A stretch of 64,000 nucleotides of DNA from Acinetobacter haemolyticus (GCF_900406815.1 NZ_OVCN01000005.1:1-64000); one strand, 5' to 3'. Positions 19,280-30,671 are shown, counted from the stretch's first letter. Program-made: numbers and translations. Notes: generated from the letters alone by a model not told the origin.

Positions 19280-19977
19280 GCTGAATAATCCCTCTTCCCA
19301 AACAATGCTGTCCCGACTCTTACCATAGTTGAACCCGCAGCAATTGCTGCATCCAAATCGGCAGACATCCCCATACTCAATGTATCCCAATCTTGAGATT
19401 GTGCATGTAATGATTTCACTTGATCAAATAAAGTTTTAGCATCAGCAAACGCCGCAACATTATCAGGTGCCGGAATCACCATCAGACCACGTAGACGTAA
19501 ATTTGGTAGTCGGCTGATTTGCTCTACCAGATCTGCAACTTCGTTGGGCTGACAACCATCTTTAGAGTCTTGGCCATCAATGTTGACTTGTATACATATA
19601 TTTAACGGCTTTTGAGTTTCTAGACGTTGATTCGATAAACGCTCAGCAATAATGAGGCGATCTACGCCATGTACCCAGTCAAATTTCTCAGCCAAATGCT
19701 TGGTTTTATTCCGTTGAACATGACCGATAAAATGCCATTCAATTTCTAAATCTTGCAGTTCCTCAATTTTCCCCAACGTCTCTTGAAGATAATTTTCACC
19801 AAAACTACGTTGCCCAGCTAGATACAGCTCTCGCAAACTTTGACTCGGATGTGTCTTTGATACAGCCAACAATTGCACAGATTTTGGATCACGCTGAACG
19901 TGCTGGCAGGCTTGTTCTATTTGCATTAGTACGTGTTGGCGTTGCTGTTGGAGTAAATTCATTGACACAGTTCTCAT
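19276..19977 (-). CDS. yggS: Pyridoxal-phosphate homeostasis protein YggS
   Basis: YggS is a small PLP-binding protein with an alanine-racemase-like TIM barrel that buffers PLP and amino-acid pools. The 233-residue sequence has the PLP-lysine motif VQLLAVSKTHP near residue 44, SFGENYLQE, WHFIGHVQRNK, the NIDGQDSKDG segment and the C-terminal GMSADLDAAIAAGSTMVRVGTALFG phosphate site. A second ATG 15 bases in (19962) is an alternative start. It is divergent from pilT, an arrangement also known in Pseudomonas. Confidence 0.94.
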   Translation of the reverse strand: MRTVSMNLLQQQRQHVLMQIEQACQHVQRDPKSVQLLAVSKTHPSQSLRELYLAGQRSFGENYLQETLGKIEELQDLEIEWHFIGHVQRNKTKHLAEKFDWVHGVDRLIIAERLSNQRLETQKPLNICIQVNIDGQDSKDGCQPNEVADLVEQISRLPNLRLRGLMVIPAPDNVAAFADAKTLFDQVKSLHAQSQDWDTLSMGMSADLDAAIAAGSTMVRVGTALFGKRDYSA

Positions 19978-20088
19978 TCACGACATCTTTTTTTGTATAA
20001 CCACAATCAGAAGTCTTGGTAAGCTTCGGGGAAAGTCTTATATTATTCTACAAAATAATGAATTACTTTTGATTGTTTCGGGGAAATT

Positions 20089-21126
20089 ATGGATATCACA
20101 GAATTACTCGCCTTTTCAGTAAAAAATGGTGCATCGGATTTACACCTTTCGGCGGGAATGCCACCTATGATTCGCGTAGATGGTGAGGTTCGCCGAATTA
20201 ATCTACCTGCTCTAGAGCACAAAGATGTCCATCGTCTTGTTTATGACATCATGAACGATAAACAACGTCGTGATTTTGAGGAAGATCTTGAAACTGACTT
20301 CTCCTTTGAAGTACCCAATATCGCACGTTTCCGTGTCAACGCATTCAACCAAAACCGCGGTGCGGGTGCCGTATTCCGTACCATTCCATCCAAAGTTTTG
20401 ACCATGGAAGACTTGGGTTTAGGAACAATTTTCAAAGAAATTTGTGATTATCCGCGTGGAATCGTATTGGTTACTGGTCCTACAGGTTCTGGTAAATCGA
20501 CAACTCTCGCAGCAATGATTGATTACATCAATGAAAATCGTTATGACCACATCCTAACAGTGGAAGATCCAATCGAATTTGTACATCAATCAAAAAAATG
20601 TCTAATCAACCAACGTGAAGTCCATCGTGATACGCATGGATTTAACGAAGCATTACGTTCAGCACTTCGTGAAGATCCAGATATTATCTTAGTGGGTGAG
20701 ATGCGTGACTTAGAAACGATTCGCCTTGCGCTCACCGCAGCGGAAACAGGTCACCTTGTATTTGGTACGCTGCATACCACCTCAGCGGCAAAAACCATTG
20801 ACCGTGTCATCGACGTATTCCCTGCCGAAGAAAAAGACATGGTTCGTGCCATGCTATCAGAATCACTACAAGCGGTAATTTCTCAAACTTTATTGAAGAA
20901 GAATGGCGGTGGTCGTGTGGCAGCACATGAAATCATGATCGGGATTCCAGCGATCCGTAACCTTGTACGTGAAAACAAAGTTGCGCAAATGTATTCTGCG
21001 ATTCAAACAGGTGCTAACTATGGCATGACCACCTTAGATCAAAGTCTGAAAAGTCTGGTATCTAAAGGTCTTATTAGTCCACAAACTGCACGTACAGTCG
21101 CAAAGCAACCTGAATCATTCCTATAA
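20089..21126 (+). CDS. pilT: Type IV pilus retraction ATPase PilT
   Basis: PilT is the hexameric ATPase that depolymerises type IV pili and so powers twitching motility and DNA uptake. The 345-residue protein has an N-terminal PAS-like domain and Walker A GPTGSGKST at about 130. It also has the Asp box (LTVEDPIEFVH), Walker B (DIILVGEMRDLETIRLAL), the His box GHLVFGTLHTTSA and the AIRNLVRE motif needed for retraction. A GGGGAAA ribosome site precedes the ATG. pilU lies 28 bp downstream. Confidence 0.97.
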   Translation: MDITELLAFSVKNGASDLHLSAGMPPMIRVDGEVRRINLPALEHKDVHRLVYDIMNDKQRRDFEEDLETDFSFEVPNIARFRVNAFNQNRGAGAVFRTIPSKVLTMEDLGLGTIFKEICDYPRGIVLVTGPTGSGKSTTLAAMIDYINENRYDHILTVEDPIEFVHQSKKCLINQREVHRDTHGFNEALRSALREDPDIILVGEMRDLETIRLALTAAETGHLVFGTLHTTSAAKTIDRVIDVFPAEEKDMVRAMLSESLQAVISQTLLKKNGGGRVAAHEIMIGIPAIRNLVRENKVAQMYSAIQTGANYGMTTLDQSLKSLVSKGLISPQTARTVAKQPESFL

Positions 21127-21154
21127 AAAATATAAAACAGATTAGAGAAAACAC

Positions 21155-22273
21155 ATGGATTTTAATGATTTACTCAATTTGATGATTCAACAAAACGCAT
21201 CTGATTTATTTATCACTGCGGATGTCGAACCATCTATGAAAATTAACGGGCAAATTGTACCTGTTTCTAAAACCAAGTTATCTGCTGAAATTGTGGGGCA
21301 ACTTGTCAATTCAATTATGAGTGACAAGCAACGTAAAGAATTCGCAGATACACGCGAATGTAACTTCGCCATTACTAACCATGAAAAAACAGCGCGTTTC
21401 CGTGTCAGTGCATTCCAGCAACGCGATATGCCAGGGATGATTTTACGTAAAATCGAAACCCATATTCCAAGTATGGATGATTTAAAGCTACCTGAAGTGC
21501 TTAAAGAACTTGCCATGACTAAGCGTGGCATTATTATCTTTGTGGGTGCAACAGGGACAGGTAAATCAACTTCCCTCGCCTCGATGATTGGTTATCGCAA
21601 CCATAACTCTAAAGGGCATATTATCACCATCGAAGATCCGATTGAATTTGTGCATCAACATGCGGGGTGTATCGTCACGCAACGTGAAGTCGGGATTGAT
21701 ACTGAATCTTTTGAAGTTGCATTAAAAAATACACTTCGTCAGGCGCCAGATGTTATTTTGATTGGTGAGATTCGTTCACGCGAAACCATGGACTATGCGA
21801 TCGCCTTTGCTGAAACAGGTCACTTGGTCTTGGCAACGCTTCACGCCAACAATGCCAACCAAGCCCTAGATCGTATTATTCACTTCTTCGAAGCCGATCG
21901 TCATAGTCAGTTGTATATGGATCTGTCACTTAACTTAAAGGCATTGGTCGCGCAACAATTGATTCCAACACCAGATGGTAACTCACGTCGTGCGGCGATT
22001 GAAATTTTGATCAATACTCCTTTATTGGCTGACTATATTCGTAAAGGCGAAATTCATGAGATTAAAGATCTGATGAAACGCTCTCGTGAATTAGGTATGC
22101 AAACCTTTGACCAAGCCCTATTTGACCTCTATAAAGCGGGACAAATCACTTACAAGGATGCATTGAAGCATGCAGACTCACCAAACGACTTGCGTCTCAC
22201 CATTAAGCTTTCAGAAGAAGGTGCAGATCAACTCTTGAATGCAAGCCGTAACATTACCTTTGATGGTCAATAA
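21155..22273 (+). CDS. pilU: Type IV pilus ATPase PilU
   Basis: PilU is the PilT paralogue that assists forceful pilus retraction. The 372-residue protein has Walker A GATGTGKST, ITIEDPIEFVHQH, Walker B DVILIGEIRSRETMD and the His box GHLVLATLHANNA. Its C-terminal tail of about 35 residues beyond the PilT-like core is normal for PilU. It shares a transcript with pilT and ends at a strong terminator. Confidence 0.96.
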   Translation: MDFNDLLNLMIQQNASDLFITADVEPSMKINGQIVPVSKTKLSAEIVGQLVNSIMSDKQRKEFADTRECNFAITNHEKTARFRVSAFQQRDMPGMILRKIETHIPSMDDLKLPEVLKELAMTKRGIIIFVGATGTGKSTSLASMIGYRNHNSKGHIITIEDPIEFVHQHAGCIVTQREVGIDTESFEVALKNTLRQAPDVILIGEIRSRETMDYAIAFAETGHLVLATLHANNANQALDRIIHFFEADRHSQLYMDLSLNLKALVAQQLIPTPDGNSRRAAIEILINTPLLADYIRKGEIHEIKDLMKRSRELGMQTFDQALFDLYKAGQITYKDALKHADSPNDLRLTIKLSEEGADQLLNASRNITFDGQ

Positions 22274-22281
22274 TTAAACGT

Positions 22282-22315
22282 AAAAAAGGAAGGTTTTTGT
22301 AACCTTCCTTTTTTT
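22282..22315 (+). terminator. Terminator after pilTU
   Basis: A perfect stem AAGGAAGGTT/AACCTTCCTT (22286-22295 with 22301-22310), extended by A-T pairs, has a 5-base loop and a T-run. It also lies after the converging fur gene. Confidence 0.88.
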
Positions 22316-22360
22316 ATTGTTCATGTTTAGTGAACTCATTCATTTTTAACGAAATTAAGC

Positions 22361-22798
22361 TTATTTTTTACGATAAGCCTCTTGGCATTCACTATCATTA
22401 CAGTAGCCATAAAGATTTAAAGAATGTCCAGTGAGCGTAAACCCGTGCTGATCAGCCACCGCATGCTGCTCTCTTTCAATAATATCATTCGTAAATTCAA
22501 TTACTTTATTGCAGTTCAAGCAAACTAAATGATCATGATGATCTTCTTGCATAATCTCAAAAACGGAATGATTATTTTCAAAATGGTGACGCTGAATGAT
22601 GCCCGCAGCTTCAAATTGTGTTAACACTCGGTAAACCGTCGCTAAACCTACGTCTTCACCTTGTTCAAGTAAAGTTTTATAAATATCTTCTGCACTTAAA
22701 TGGTGTTGTTTTGAATTTTCTAATAATTCCAAAATCTTAATACGAGGAAGGGTGACTTTAAGTCCAGCTTTGCGTAAGTCTTGATTGGAAATAGGCAT
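22361..22798 (-). CDS. fur: Ferric uptake regulator Fur
   Basis: Fur is the Fe(II)-dependent repressor of iron-uptake genes. The 145-residue protein has the winged-helix domain (LRKAGLKVTLPRIKILELLE), the DVGLATVYRVLTQFEAAG recognition helix, the His-rich metal site HHFENNHSVFE with EDHHDHLVCLNCNKVIEF, and a C-terminal Cys pair near YGYCNDSEC. It is divergent from bamE across 111 bp, as in Pseudomonas. I see no clear Fur box there. Confidence 0.97.
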   Translation of the reverse strand: MPISNQDLRKAGLKVTLPRIKILELLENSKQHHLSAEDIYKTLLEQGEDVGLATVYRVLTQFEAAGIIQRHHFENNHSVFEIMQEDHHDHLVCLNCNKVIEFTNDIIEREQHAVADQHGFTLTGHSLNLYGYCNDSECQEAYRKK

Positions 22799-22909
22799 GA
22801 AAAAAGGTCTCTCAACAAATCTTAAGTTGGAATAGGAAATAGAGTTTAGATGCAGTATGATCTATCCTTGGATCAAATGCATCATCATTTATCAGGATAG
22901 TGTAGCAAA

Positions 22910-23308
22910 ATGCAAAAAATCATGCTGACGTTATTCGTCACTTCAGTACTAAGCGGTTGTTCAGTCTTTGGTGTTTATAAAGTTGACATTCCACAAGGAA
23001 CGCCCTTAACCAAGGCACAAGCAGCACAAGTACAGGTCGGCATGAGCTTTCAGCAAGTCCGTTTCTTGTTAGGTAGTCCAACTGTTTCAGATCCTCTGAA
23101 TCCACAGCGTTGGGACTACATCTACAACTATATTCCAGGCACTTATGCCAAAAAAGCAAAAATTCCTGCTGCGCATGGACAACATCTACAAATTTACTTT
23201 GATGCAAATGGTAATGTTGAACGTATCGAAGGTTTAGATACCATTCCAGAATCACAACCTGGTCTGCCAGCATCGAAAGAAGCGATTTTAACTGCACCTC
23301 CACTATAA
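22910..23308 (+). CDS. bamE: Outer-membrane assembly lipoprotein BamE (OmlA/SmpA)
   Basis: BamE is the small lipoprotein of the BAM complex that inserts beta-barrel proteins into the outer membrane. The 132-residue precursor has a lipoprotein signal ending in the lipobox LSGC (Cys17). The SmpA/OmlA fold follows with LTKAQAAQVQVGMSFQQVRFLLGSP, QRWDYIYNYIPG and a C-terminal beta-strand pair. It is divergent from fur and closed by its own terminator. Confidence 0.94.
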   Translation: MQKIMLTLFVTSVLSGCSVFGVYKVDIPQGTPLTKAQAAQVQVGMSFQQVRFLLGSPTVSDPLNPQRWDYIYNYIPGTYAKKAKIPAAHGQHLQIYFDANGNVERIEGLDTIPESQPGLPASKEAILTAPPL

Positions 23309-23325
23309 ACGCTTCGCCATAAAAT

Positions 23326-23359
23326 AAAACCCCTCATCGAATCATTCATGAGGGGTTTT
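23326..23359. terminator. Bidirectional terminator between bamE and rnfH
   Basis: A 12-bp perfect stem AAAACCCCTCAT/ATGAGGGGTTTT with a 10-base loop lies between converging genes and carries A/T runs on both sides. Confidence 0.85.
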
Positions 23360-23364
23360 ATTTA

Positions 23365-23685
23365 TCAGCTTGATTGCTTGAAACGATTGCCTTTTATAAA
23401 TCGTCCCACGGGATTTTGCGCTGCTCGTTTACGCCGAATATCCTTGGGATTGATGGTTAATGCTCTATAGATTTCCACTCGATCACCAGCGTGTAACGGT
23501 GCAGTTGTTTCAACCTTCACACCAAAGATGCCAAGCTGTAACGGTTCAGGTAAAGCAACCATGTGAGCAATCTCACTTTTGTCAATTGCATCCATAGCAG
23601 TCATTCCATCGCTGAAATCCACTGCAATATGAAATTGTTGTTCAGGGGTCGCATATGCAACCCAAACCTGTCTCAACTGTTCCAT
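23365..23685 (-). CDS. RnfH/UPF0125 family protein
   Basis: This 106-residue protein has the ubiquitin-like RnfH fold: VWVAYATPEQQFHIAVDF, a helix, LGIFGVKV, and the closing DRVEIYRALTINPKDIRRKRA that ends most family members. Relatives are found near ratA-bamE, and bamE is indeed the next gene here. The ATG at 23685 overlaps the stop of the upstream transporter-like gene by one base (TAATG), which implies coupled translation. The biochemical role is unsettled. No ratA partner is in the window. Confidence 0.82.
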   Translation of the reverse strand: MEQLRQVWVAYATPEQQFHIAVDFSDGMTAMDAIDKSEIAHMVALPEPLQLGIFGVKVETTAPLHAGDRVEIYRALTINPKDIRRKRAAQNPVGRFIKGNRFKQSS

Positions 23686-24767
23686 TATAGATTGTGTCCA
23701 ATCACTGCAATCATGGCGATAATAATAGAAATCGGCAGTACTAAACGAACTGCAACTCGCCATAAGTTATAAAATAACTCATTACTAAACCCCATTGCTT
23801 TACGAAGATGACTGATCTTCATCACCCAACCAGCAAAAACAGCATAAATTAAACAAATCACAAGTCCCCATAGCATGAGTCCGAGATTGAATAATTGTTG
23901 CAACTGGGGCACAAACCAAACTGCAATCGCTGCAATAATAACTGCCCATTGAACTACTAATGCTAGTTGGCGCTGTGCCAACTGTTCCTTAGCGAGTTGT
24001 ATCAACAACGCAGAAGAAACGATTGCAGCCAATACCCAGACTAAAGCAGGAATCTGTGCTTGAACTGAGAAAAAGCCAAATGCAATGACTGCTAATAATT
24101 GTGCAATCCAAATGGGCAACACTGCTGTCGTCGCAGCAGACTGTTTCTTCACCTCAGATAAACTGTTTTGCCAATACAAACCTAATCCCAGACCACTTGC
24201 GACTAAAGCAAGAACCGTGGCACTGCCCCATTCGTTGAACTCAACATTGGTCCAATACCATGCTGGAAGCTCAGTCCCCAACACATTTGCCAAGACAAAT
24301 GTTGCGACCACGCTGAGCGCTGTCAATACGATCAATAATTGACGAGGAACAAAAGAAAGCGCTAATGCAATTACAGCCAGAATAGCAAAAATGATTTGAC
24401 TAGAAAGCTCCATCGCAACGTGTTGATTGACCACACCAGTTGCTGTCGTTAAAACACTCCCAGCAAAGAATGGAACAAAAACAACTGCTAACCATCCGAC
24501 AACGCGCCATCGTGGTGAAGCATCAGCATCACGTGTTAATGCTGAGAGTGCCTGCAATGCGGTAGTTTGCGAACGCTTTGCTAAGGCAATTTCCAGATAA
24601 CCAATTGGCAAGGCTAATAAAAACATTGTCCCTAACCATAACAGCCAAAAATCCAGTTGACGATCAATCTGGATACCCACTGTTGGAGCTAATGTGGTAA
24701 TCATGACAAAAGATAAGCAAAACGCCATCACTGGCGCAAACCAGCGTGACAGAGTTGTGTCCTGCAT
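23685..24767 (-). CDS. Membrane protein resembling NSS-family transporters
   Basis: This 360-residue protein is almost wholly hydrophobic, with about ten helices. Near residue 55 the stretch LPIGYLEIALAKRS resembles the TM2 element of Na+:neurotransmitter symporters (P-x-x-Y-x-E-x-A-L-G). The N-terminus has no unwound Gly-Asn sodium site, and the protein is some 100 residues shorter than usual NSS members, so it may be a degenerate or diverged branch. It is translationally coupled to the RnfH-like gene. The substrate is unknown. Confidence 0.65.
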   Translation of the reverse strand: MQDTTLSRWFAPVMAFCLSFVMITTLAPTVGIQIDRQLDFWLLWLGTMFLLALPIGYLEIALAKRSQTTALQALSALTRDADASPRWRVVGWLAVVFVPFFAGSVLTTATGVVNQHVAMELSSQIIFAILAVIALALSFVPRQLLIVLTALSVVATFVLANVLGTELPAWYWTNVEFNEWGSATVLALVASGLGLGLYWQNSLSEVKKQSAATTAVLPIWIAQLLAVIAFGFFSVQAQIPALVWVLAAIVSSALLIQLAKEQLAQRQLALVVQWAVIIAAIAVWFVPQLQQLFNLGLMLWGLVICLIYAVFAGWVMKISHLRKAMGFSNELFYNLWRVAVRLVLPISIIIAMIAVIGHNL

Positions 24768-24943
24768 AATGCAATCCTTGAAAAATCTTTGAACTCATTG
24801 CAGTTCTTTATGGAGCTTACAATGAAATATTCAATCTATTTTGCCTTCCTCAGGCTTGAAAATCAAAACAAAAGATATCGAAAGAAAAAAGCAAATCACC
24901 CTTAAGATGATTTGCTGCGCATGATTTATTATTAGATTTAATT

Positions 24944-24999
24944 GGCCCCCTTATTTTCACTCATATTGGCCTTATTATTTTTCTTTCATTAAGGGGGCC
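24944..24999. repeat. 10-bp GC-rich inverted repeat with 36-base loop
   Basis: GGCCCCCTTA (24944-24953) and TAAGGGGGCC (24990-24999) are perfect complements in a very AT-rich gap, just past the bacteriohemerythrin stop codon. The loop repeats ATTGGCC...TTATT. A further imperfect hairpin AGCAAATCA/TGATTTGCT lies at about 24889-24917. Either could act as a 3' stabiliser or terminator; no T-run follows. Confidence 0.5.
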
Positions 25000-25017
25000 T
25001 TTATTATTATCTTATTG

Positions 25018-25473
25018 TTATGAGAAAAACCGAGCAAACCAGTTTTTGCCTTTTTTCTTTTCATTTTCCTTAATGATTCCAAGCATATTCTCCTTTACGG
25101 CCCCAACATAATCCGCGTCATCATGGCGAATATGATTGATCAACCATTTAGACAAAGCTTCATGTAACTCAGCTTCGATCTCATGCCCCAATTCAAAACG
25201 CTCGCGATATATCTCTATCTTTTTGATAAACAAATCATGCACACGTTTATGTGGAACACGATATTTATAGTTCGCTTCTTCTTGTAAGCTTTCCTCAAAA
25301 GTAAAATGAGACTGCGTATAATCAATAATATTATTGAGAACTTCTTTAATTTTCATGCGATCATTACAATGTTTTAACTCATCGATTTGATTAATATAAT
25401 CAAGGATACGACGATGTTGCTCATCAATAACTTCTATACCTGTATTATAATCAACAGACCATTTCATCCCCAT
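25018..25473 (-). CDS. Bacteriohemerythrin
   Basis: This 151-residue protein is a single four-helix hemerythrin domain that binds O2 at a non-haem di-iron site. All seven ligands can be seen: His20, His56, Glu60, His75, His79, His114 and Asp119. The flanking motifs (VIDEQHRRI, HFTFEE, WLINHI) are family-like. It may deliver or sense oxygen in the cytoplasm. A Lys-rich tail follows. It is a single gene; the 270-bp upstream gap is AT-rich. Confidence 0.92.
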   Translation of the reverse strand: MGMKWSVDYNTGIEVIDEQHRRILDYINQIDELKHCNDRMKIKEVLNNIIDYTQSHFTFEESLQEEANYKYRVPHKRVHDLFIKKIEIYRERFELGHEIEAELHEALSKWLINHIRHDDADYVGAVKENMLGIIKENEKKKGKNWFARFFS

Positions 25474-25695
25474 AATCCCCCAAAATCAATGTTATTGATT
25501 GAATAAGAACATAATATCGGCAAAGATATAAAATAAAAACAAAGTGTTTTCGTCAGATTTCATATATTTTTCAATTAAATAAATTAACCCTTTGTTTTAT
25601 ATTTATTTTAATTTTTTCACCAATTAAAACACTCAAGTATTTTTTAACCAGTTGTGTTACATATCTATATAATTTTATTAAAAAAACTAACTAAA

Positions 25696-25717
25696 TTGCT
25701 CGGTTATAACCGAGCAA
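25696..25717. terminator. 22-bp perfect palindrome after the amidotransferase gene
   Basis: TTGCTCGGTTA directly followed by TAACCGAGCAA forms a perfect palindrome 30 bp past the minus-strand stop codon. On the minus strand it leads into TTTAGTTAGTTTTTT, so it may work as a terminator, though no loop separates the arms. The rest of 25474-25747 is AT-rich and shows no gene. Confidence 0.5.
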
Positions 25718-25747
25718 AAAGTTTTATATCAGTCAAATAAATTATTT

Positions 25748-26596
25748 TTAATATAGATCAGCTTTGGTTATTCGTTTTAATGCTGGGTTTTTAGCTTCAC
25801 GGATTAAACGTTCGACCTGCGTTAAAGCATGTCTAGTGGGCTTGCCATGCTGAAATAAAATCATTTCACCTGGCTGATAGGCGGTCCAAATTTCGTTATG
25901 GGTTAATGGTTCAGTGGTAATCACAGCGACATGATCTTCAGGCGTCGTCACCTCACTAAAGTCCACCTCAACATCTAAATCAATCAGATGTGCATTTTGA
26001 AAAGGATATTCACGCACTAACCAATGCAATTTAGTTGTTGCATAACTAAATAGTGCTTGTCCATTGGACAAACAAAAATTAAAGGTTCCATGCTCAGCAA
26101 TTTGCGGGGAAATCTGTTCCAAGAGCGTAAATAAATCATCTAAACTTGGTTCGATATATCCAAATGTCTCAACCATTTGATCTAATAAATAGCAAAAAGC
26201 AAGTTCACTATCTGTATTTCCCACAGGTTCAAATCGACCACTCAACTGTGGTTTAAAGTCATGCAAATCCCCATTATGTGCAAAAATCCAATGTCTTCCC
26301 CATAGCTCGCGCAAAAAAGGATGTGAATTTTCTAATGTGATTTTGCCTTGTGTGGCTTTACGAATATGTGCAATCACATTGCGTGATTTTATTGGATAAT
26401 TTCGAACCAAGTCAGCAATTGGTGACTCAACTGCCGACTGGTTGTCCACGAACAAACGACATGCTTTATCTTCAAAAAAAGCGATACCGAAACCATCACT
26501 ATGATCAGACGTCACCCCAGCTCGTTGGGAAAATCCACGAAATGAAAAAGTGATATCTGTGGGTGTCGCGCAATTCATTCCTAACAGTTGGCACAT
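25748..26596 (-). CDS. yafJ: Class II glutamine amidotransferase, YafJ-like
   Basis: This 282-residue protein begins MCQLLG, exposing the N-terminal nucleophile Cys2 after Met removal, as in class II (Ntn) amidotransferases. It continues with HSDGFGIAFFE, VIAHIRKATQG, ENSHPF and WIFAHNGDL, then GNTDSELAF, all conserved in YafJ. There is no partner synthase domain, so the acceptor of the released ammonia is unknown. It stands alone upstream of bacteriohemerythrin. Confidence 0.9.
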   Translation of the reverse strand: MCQLLGMNCATPTDITFSFRGFSQRAGVTSDHSDGFGIAFFEDKACRLFVDNQSAVESPIADLVRNYPIKSRNVIAHIRKATQGKITLENSHPFLRELWGRHWIFAHNGDLHDFKPQLSGRFEPVGNTDSELAFCYLLDQMVETFGYIEPSLDDLFTLLEQISPQIAEHGTFNFCLSNGQALFSYATTKLHWLVREYPFQNAHLIDLDVEVDFSEVTTPEDHVAVITTEPLTHNEIWTAYQPGEMILFQHGKPTRHALTQVERLIREAKNPALKRITKADLY

Positions 26597-26688
26597 ATCT
26601 TTTGAACTTTATAAGGTCTACACCTATTGTGCATGAGGTAGAGATCGCTTGTAAATCTCAATATGTGCTTAATATTCGCAAAACCTGA

Positions 26689-27465
26689 TTAACGCTGCAC
26701 CATTTTATTCATCACAAAAGATGTTGCGATCTTATTTACTTCCAAAAACACAAAATAGTCGAGACATTTAAAGTCCTCGTCATAGAATGCTTGCTTTGAA
26801 AGTTTTGATTGCATCCCTAAATATGTCTGGAATAACTTTGGCATGCGTTCATCTTGCGGAAAACTAAAATCTGGACGTTCAGGCTCAAATGCTCGTTTGG
26901 AACGAATATCTATCGTTTGATGCTCTGCCAGCTGTTGAATTTGACGATGTGTATAATATGCGCGCGCGGTATTGTCTTCGAGATGAATACTTACGCAGCC
27001 CATTAAATATTTTGCACGCATCGACCAAAGCACCTTTGGCACTAAGTTTAACCACAACGTCGATAATGCTTTACCTGAACGAAACTTTGGATGGACACAC
27101 GTTCGCCCAATTTCCAAGACACTTGGTAAATGTGATAAATGAGGAATAATTTCAAATTCTTGAGCACTGTAACTTTGCCCAATTTCATAGCCTTGGAATA
27201 GTTTTAATCGCGTATAGGCAACTATTTCACCCGTCCATTTTTCACGCAATACTGCATGTTCACAACCGAAATCATAAAGGTCTTGATCCAACCCATCTTC
27301 AAATGTCATTCCAAATTGATGACTAAATTGTGTTGCTCTGAATCGTTGTACTTCTTGTAATTCTTTTAAATTATCCACCCATTCAAATCGAAATTGATTT
27401 TGAGCTGGTTTTTGGCGCAATGGTAAGGTCAGTGTATGACGATATTGATTTAATTTTTCTAGCAT
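26689..27465 (-). CDS. GNAT-fold acyltransferase, OlsB-like
   Basis: This 258-residue protein resembles the N-acyltransferases that put a 3-hydroxyacyl chain from ACP on ornithine (OlsB), the first step to ornithine lipids. The visible elements are the N-terminal FRFEWVDNLKELQEVQRFRATQF, then HAVLREKWTGEIVAYTRLK, and the acyl-donor loop SVLEIGRTCVHPKFRSGKALSTLW. No olsA gene is adjacent, but a PlsC-type acyltransferase is encoded at 33955. It could also be a related autoinducer- or haemolysin-type acyltransferase. Confidence 0.72.
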   Translation of the reverse strand: MLEKLNQYRHTLTLPLRQKPAQNQFRFEWVDNLKELQEVQRFRATQFSHQFGMTFEDGLDQDLYDFGCEHAVLREKWTGEIVAYTRLKLFQGYEIGQSYSAQEFEIIPHLSHLPSVLEIGRTCVHPKFRSGKALSTLWLNLVPKVLWSMRAKYLMGCVSIHLEDNTARAYYTHRQIQQLAEHQTIDIRSKRAFEPERPDFSFPQDERMPKLFQTYLGMQSKLSKQAFYDEDFKCLDYFVFLEVNKIATSFVMNKMVQR

Positions 27466-27550
27466 AATGAAAGCTCCTTATGACTAGAATTACCTTAAAT
27501 CGTATTAATGACATTTTAGTGAATGAAAAATGAATAGATGATGACGATCA

Positions 27551-27660
27551 TCTCCCTGCCCCCTCGTTCAAAAGAGGGGGATGAGAAGCAAAGCTTCACA
27601 AGGGATTTGCTATCTAGTTTTTTGTAGACTCTTCTCTTAGGAAAAGGGAAGTTGTGAAGG
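27551..27660. repeat. Nested inverted-repeat element, REP-like
   Basis: The gap between the OlsB-like gene and argB contains CCCCCTC/GAGGGGG (27559-27565 with 27574-27580) and a wider pair CTTCACAA/TTGTGAAG (27594-27601 with 27652-27659). The composition differs from neighbouring gaps and recalls dispersed intergenic repeats of Acinetobacter. Copy number cannot be judged from one window. Confidence 0.4.
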
Positions 27661-27670
27661 ATTCTAAAAA

Positions 27671-30002
<2,332 letters not shown>

Positions 30003-30195
30003 AGTAAGTCCCTATTTTTATATATCAAAATTATTACAGAAACAAAATACTATTAAGAAATTCGCTAACCCTTGTTGAGAAAAATTAAAATAGTTGGTCA
30101 GCTGCTTTGTAATACAAATCAAAAGAACAATCAATATAAGAAATGCAACGTCCCATCACAGAACATTGCATTCAAAAGTTGAACAAATATTCAAA

Positions 30196-30648
30196 TTATT
30201 GTTGGCCAGTATGCCCAAAACCACCTGCGCCTCGTTCGGTCGCAACAAATTCATTCACTTGTTCAAATTCTGCTTGAACAACAGGCACCAGTACGTATTG
30301 TGCTAAACGTTCACCTGGTTCTAAACGGAAGCTATTTTGGCCACGATTCCAGACAGATATCATCAGTTCCCCTTGATAATCCGAGTCAATTAAACCCACC
30401 AAGTTCCCCAAAACGATACCATGCTTATGACCTAAGCCTGAACGCGGTAAAATCAAACCTGCAAAGTTCGGATCTTCAATGTAAATTGCCAATCCTGTTT
30501 TAACTAAAACCGTTTCTCCCGCAGCAATCTCAATCGCTTCATCCAAACATGCACGCAAATCTAAACCCGCTGAACCATGGGTTGCATATGCTGGCATTGC
30601 CCACTCTTGACCTAAACGCGCATCTAATACTTTAACCTGAACTTTCAT
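30196..30648 (-). CDS. dut: dUTP diphosphatase Dut
   Basis: Dut splits dUTP to dUMP, keeping uracil out of DNA and supplying thymidylate synthesis. The 150-residue trimeric enzyme shows the five motifs: [43 protein letters not shown] and the C-terminal GAGGFGHTG. It leads toward algC-argB, but the 193-bp gap after it (with a weak AATGCAA/TTGCATT hairpin at about 30141-30172) suggests algC may also have its own promoter. Confidence 0.97.
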   Translation of the reverse strand: MKVQVKVLDARLGQEWAMPAYATHGSAGLDLRACLDEAIEIAAGETVLVKTGLAIYIEDPNFAGLILPRSGLGHKHGIVLGNLVGLIDSDYQGELMISVWNRGQNSFRLEPGERLAQYVLVPVVQAEFEQVNEFVATERGAGGFGHTGQQ

Positions 30649-30671
30649 TCCAACTTCCTACTTACAATTTT

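Noticed and set aside
22799..22909. Possible Fur box between fur and bamE
   Set aside because: Only loose resemblance to the 19-bp GATAATGATAATCATTATC consensus; autoregulation cannot be claimed.
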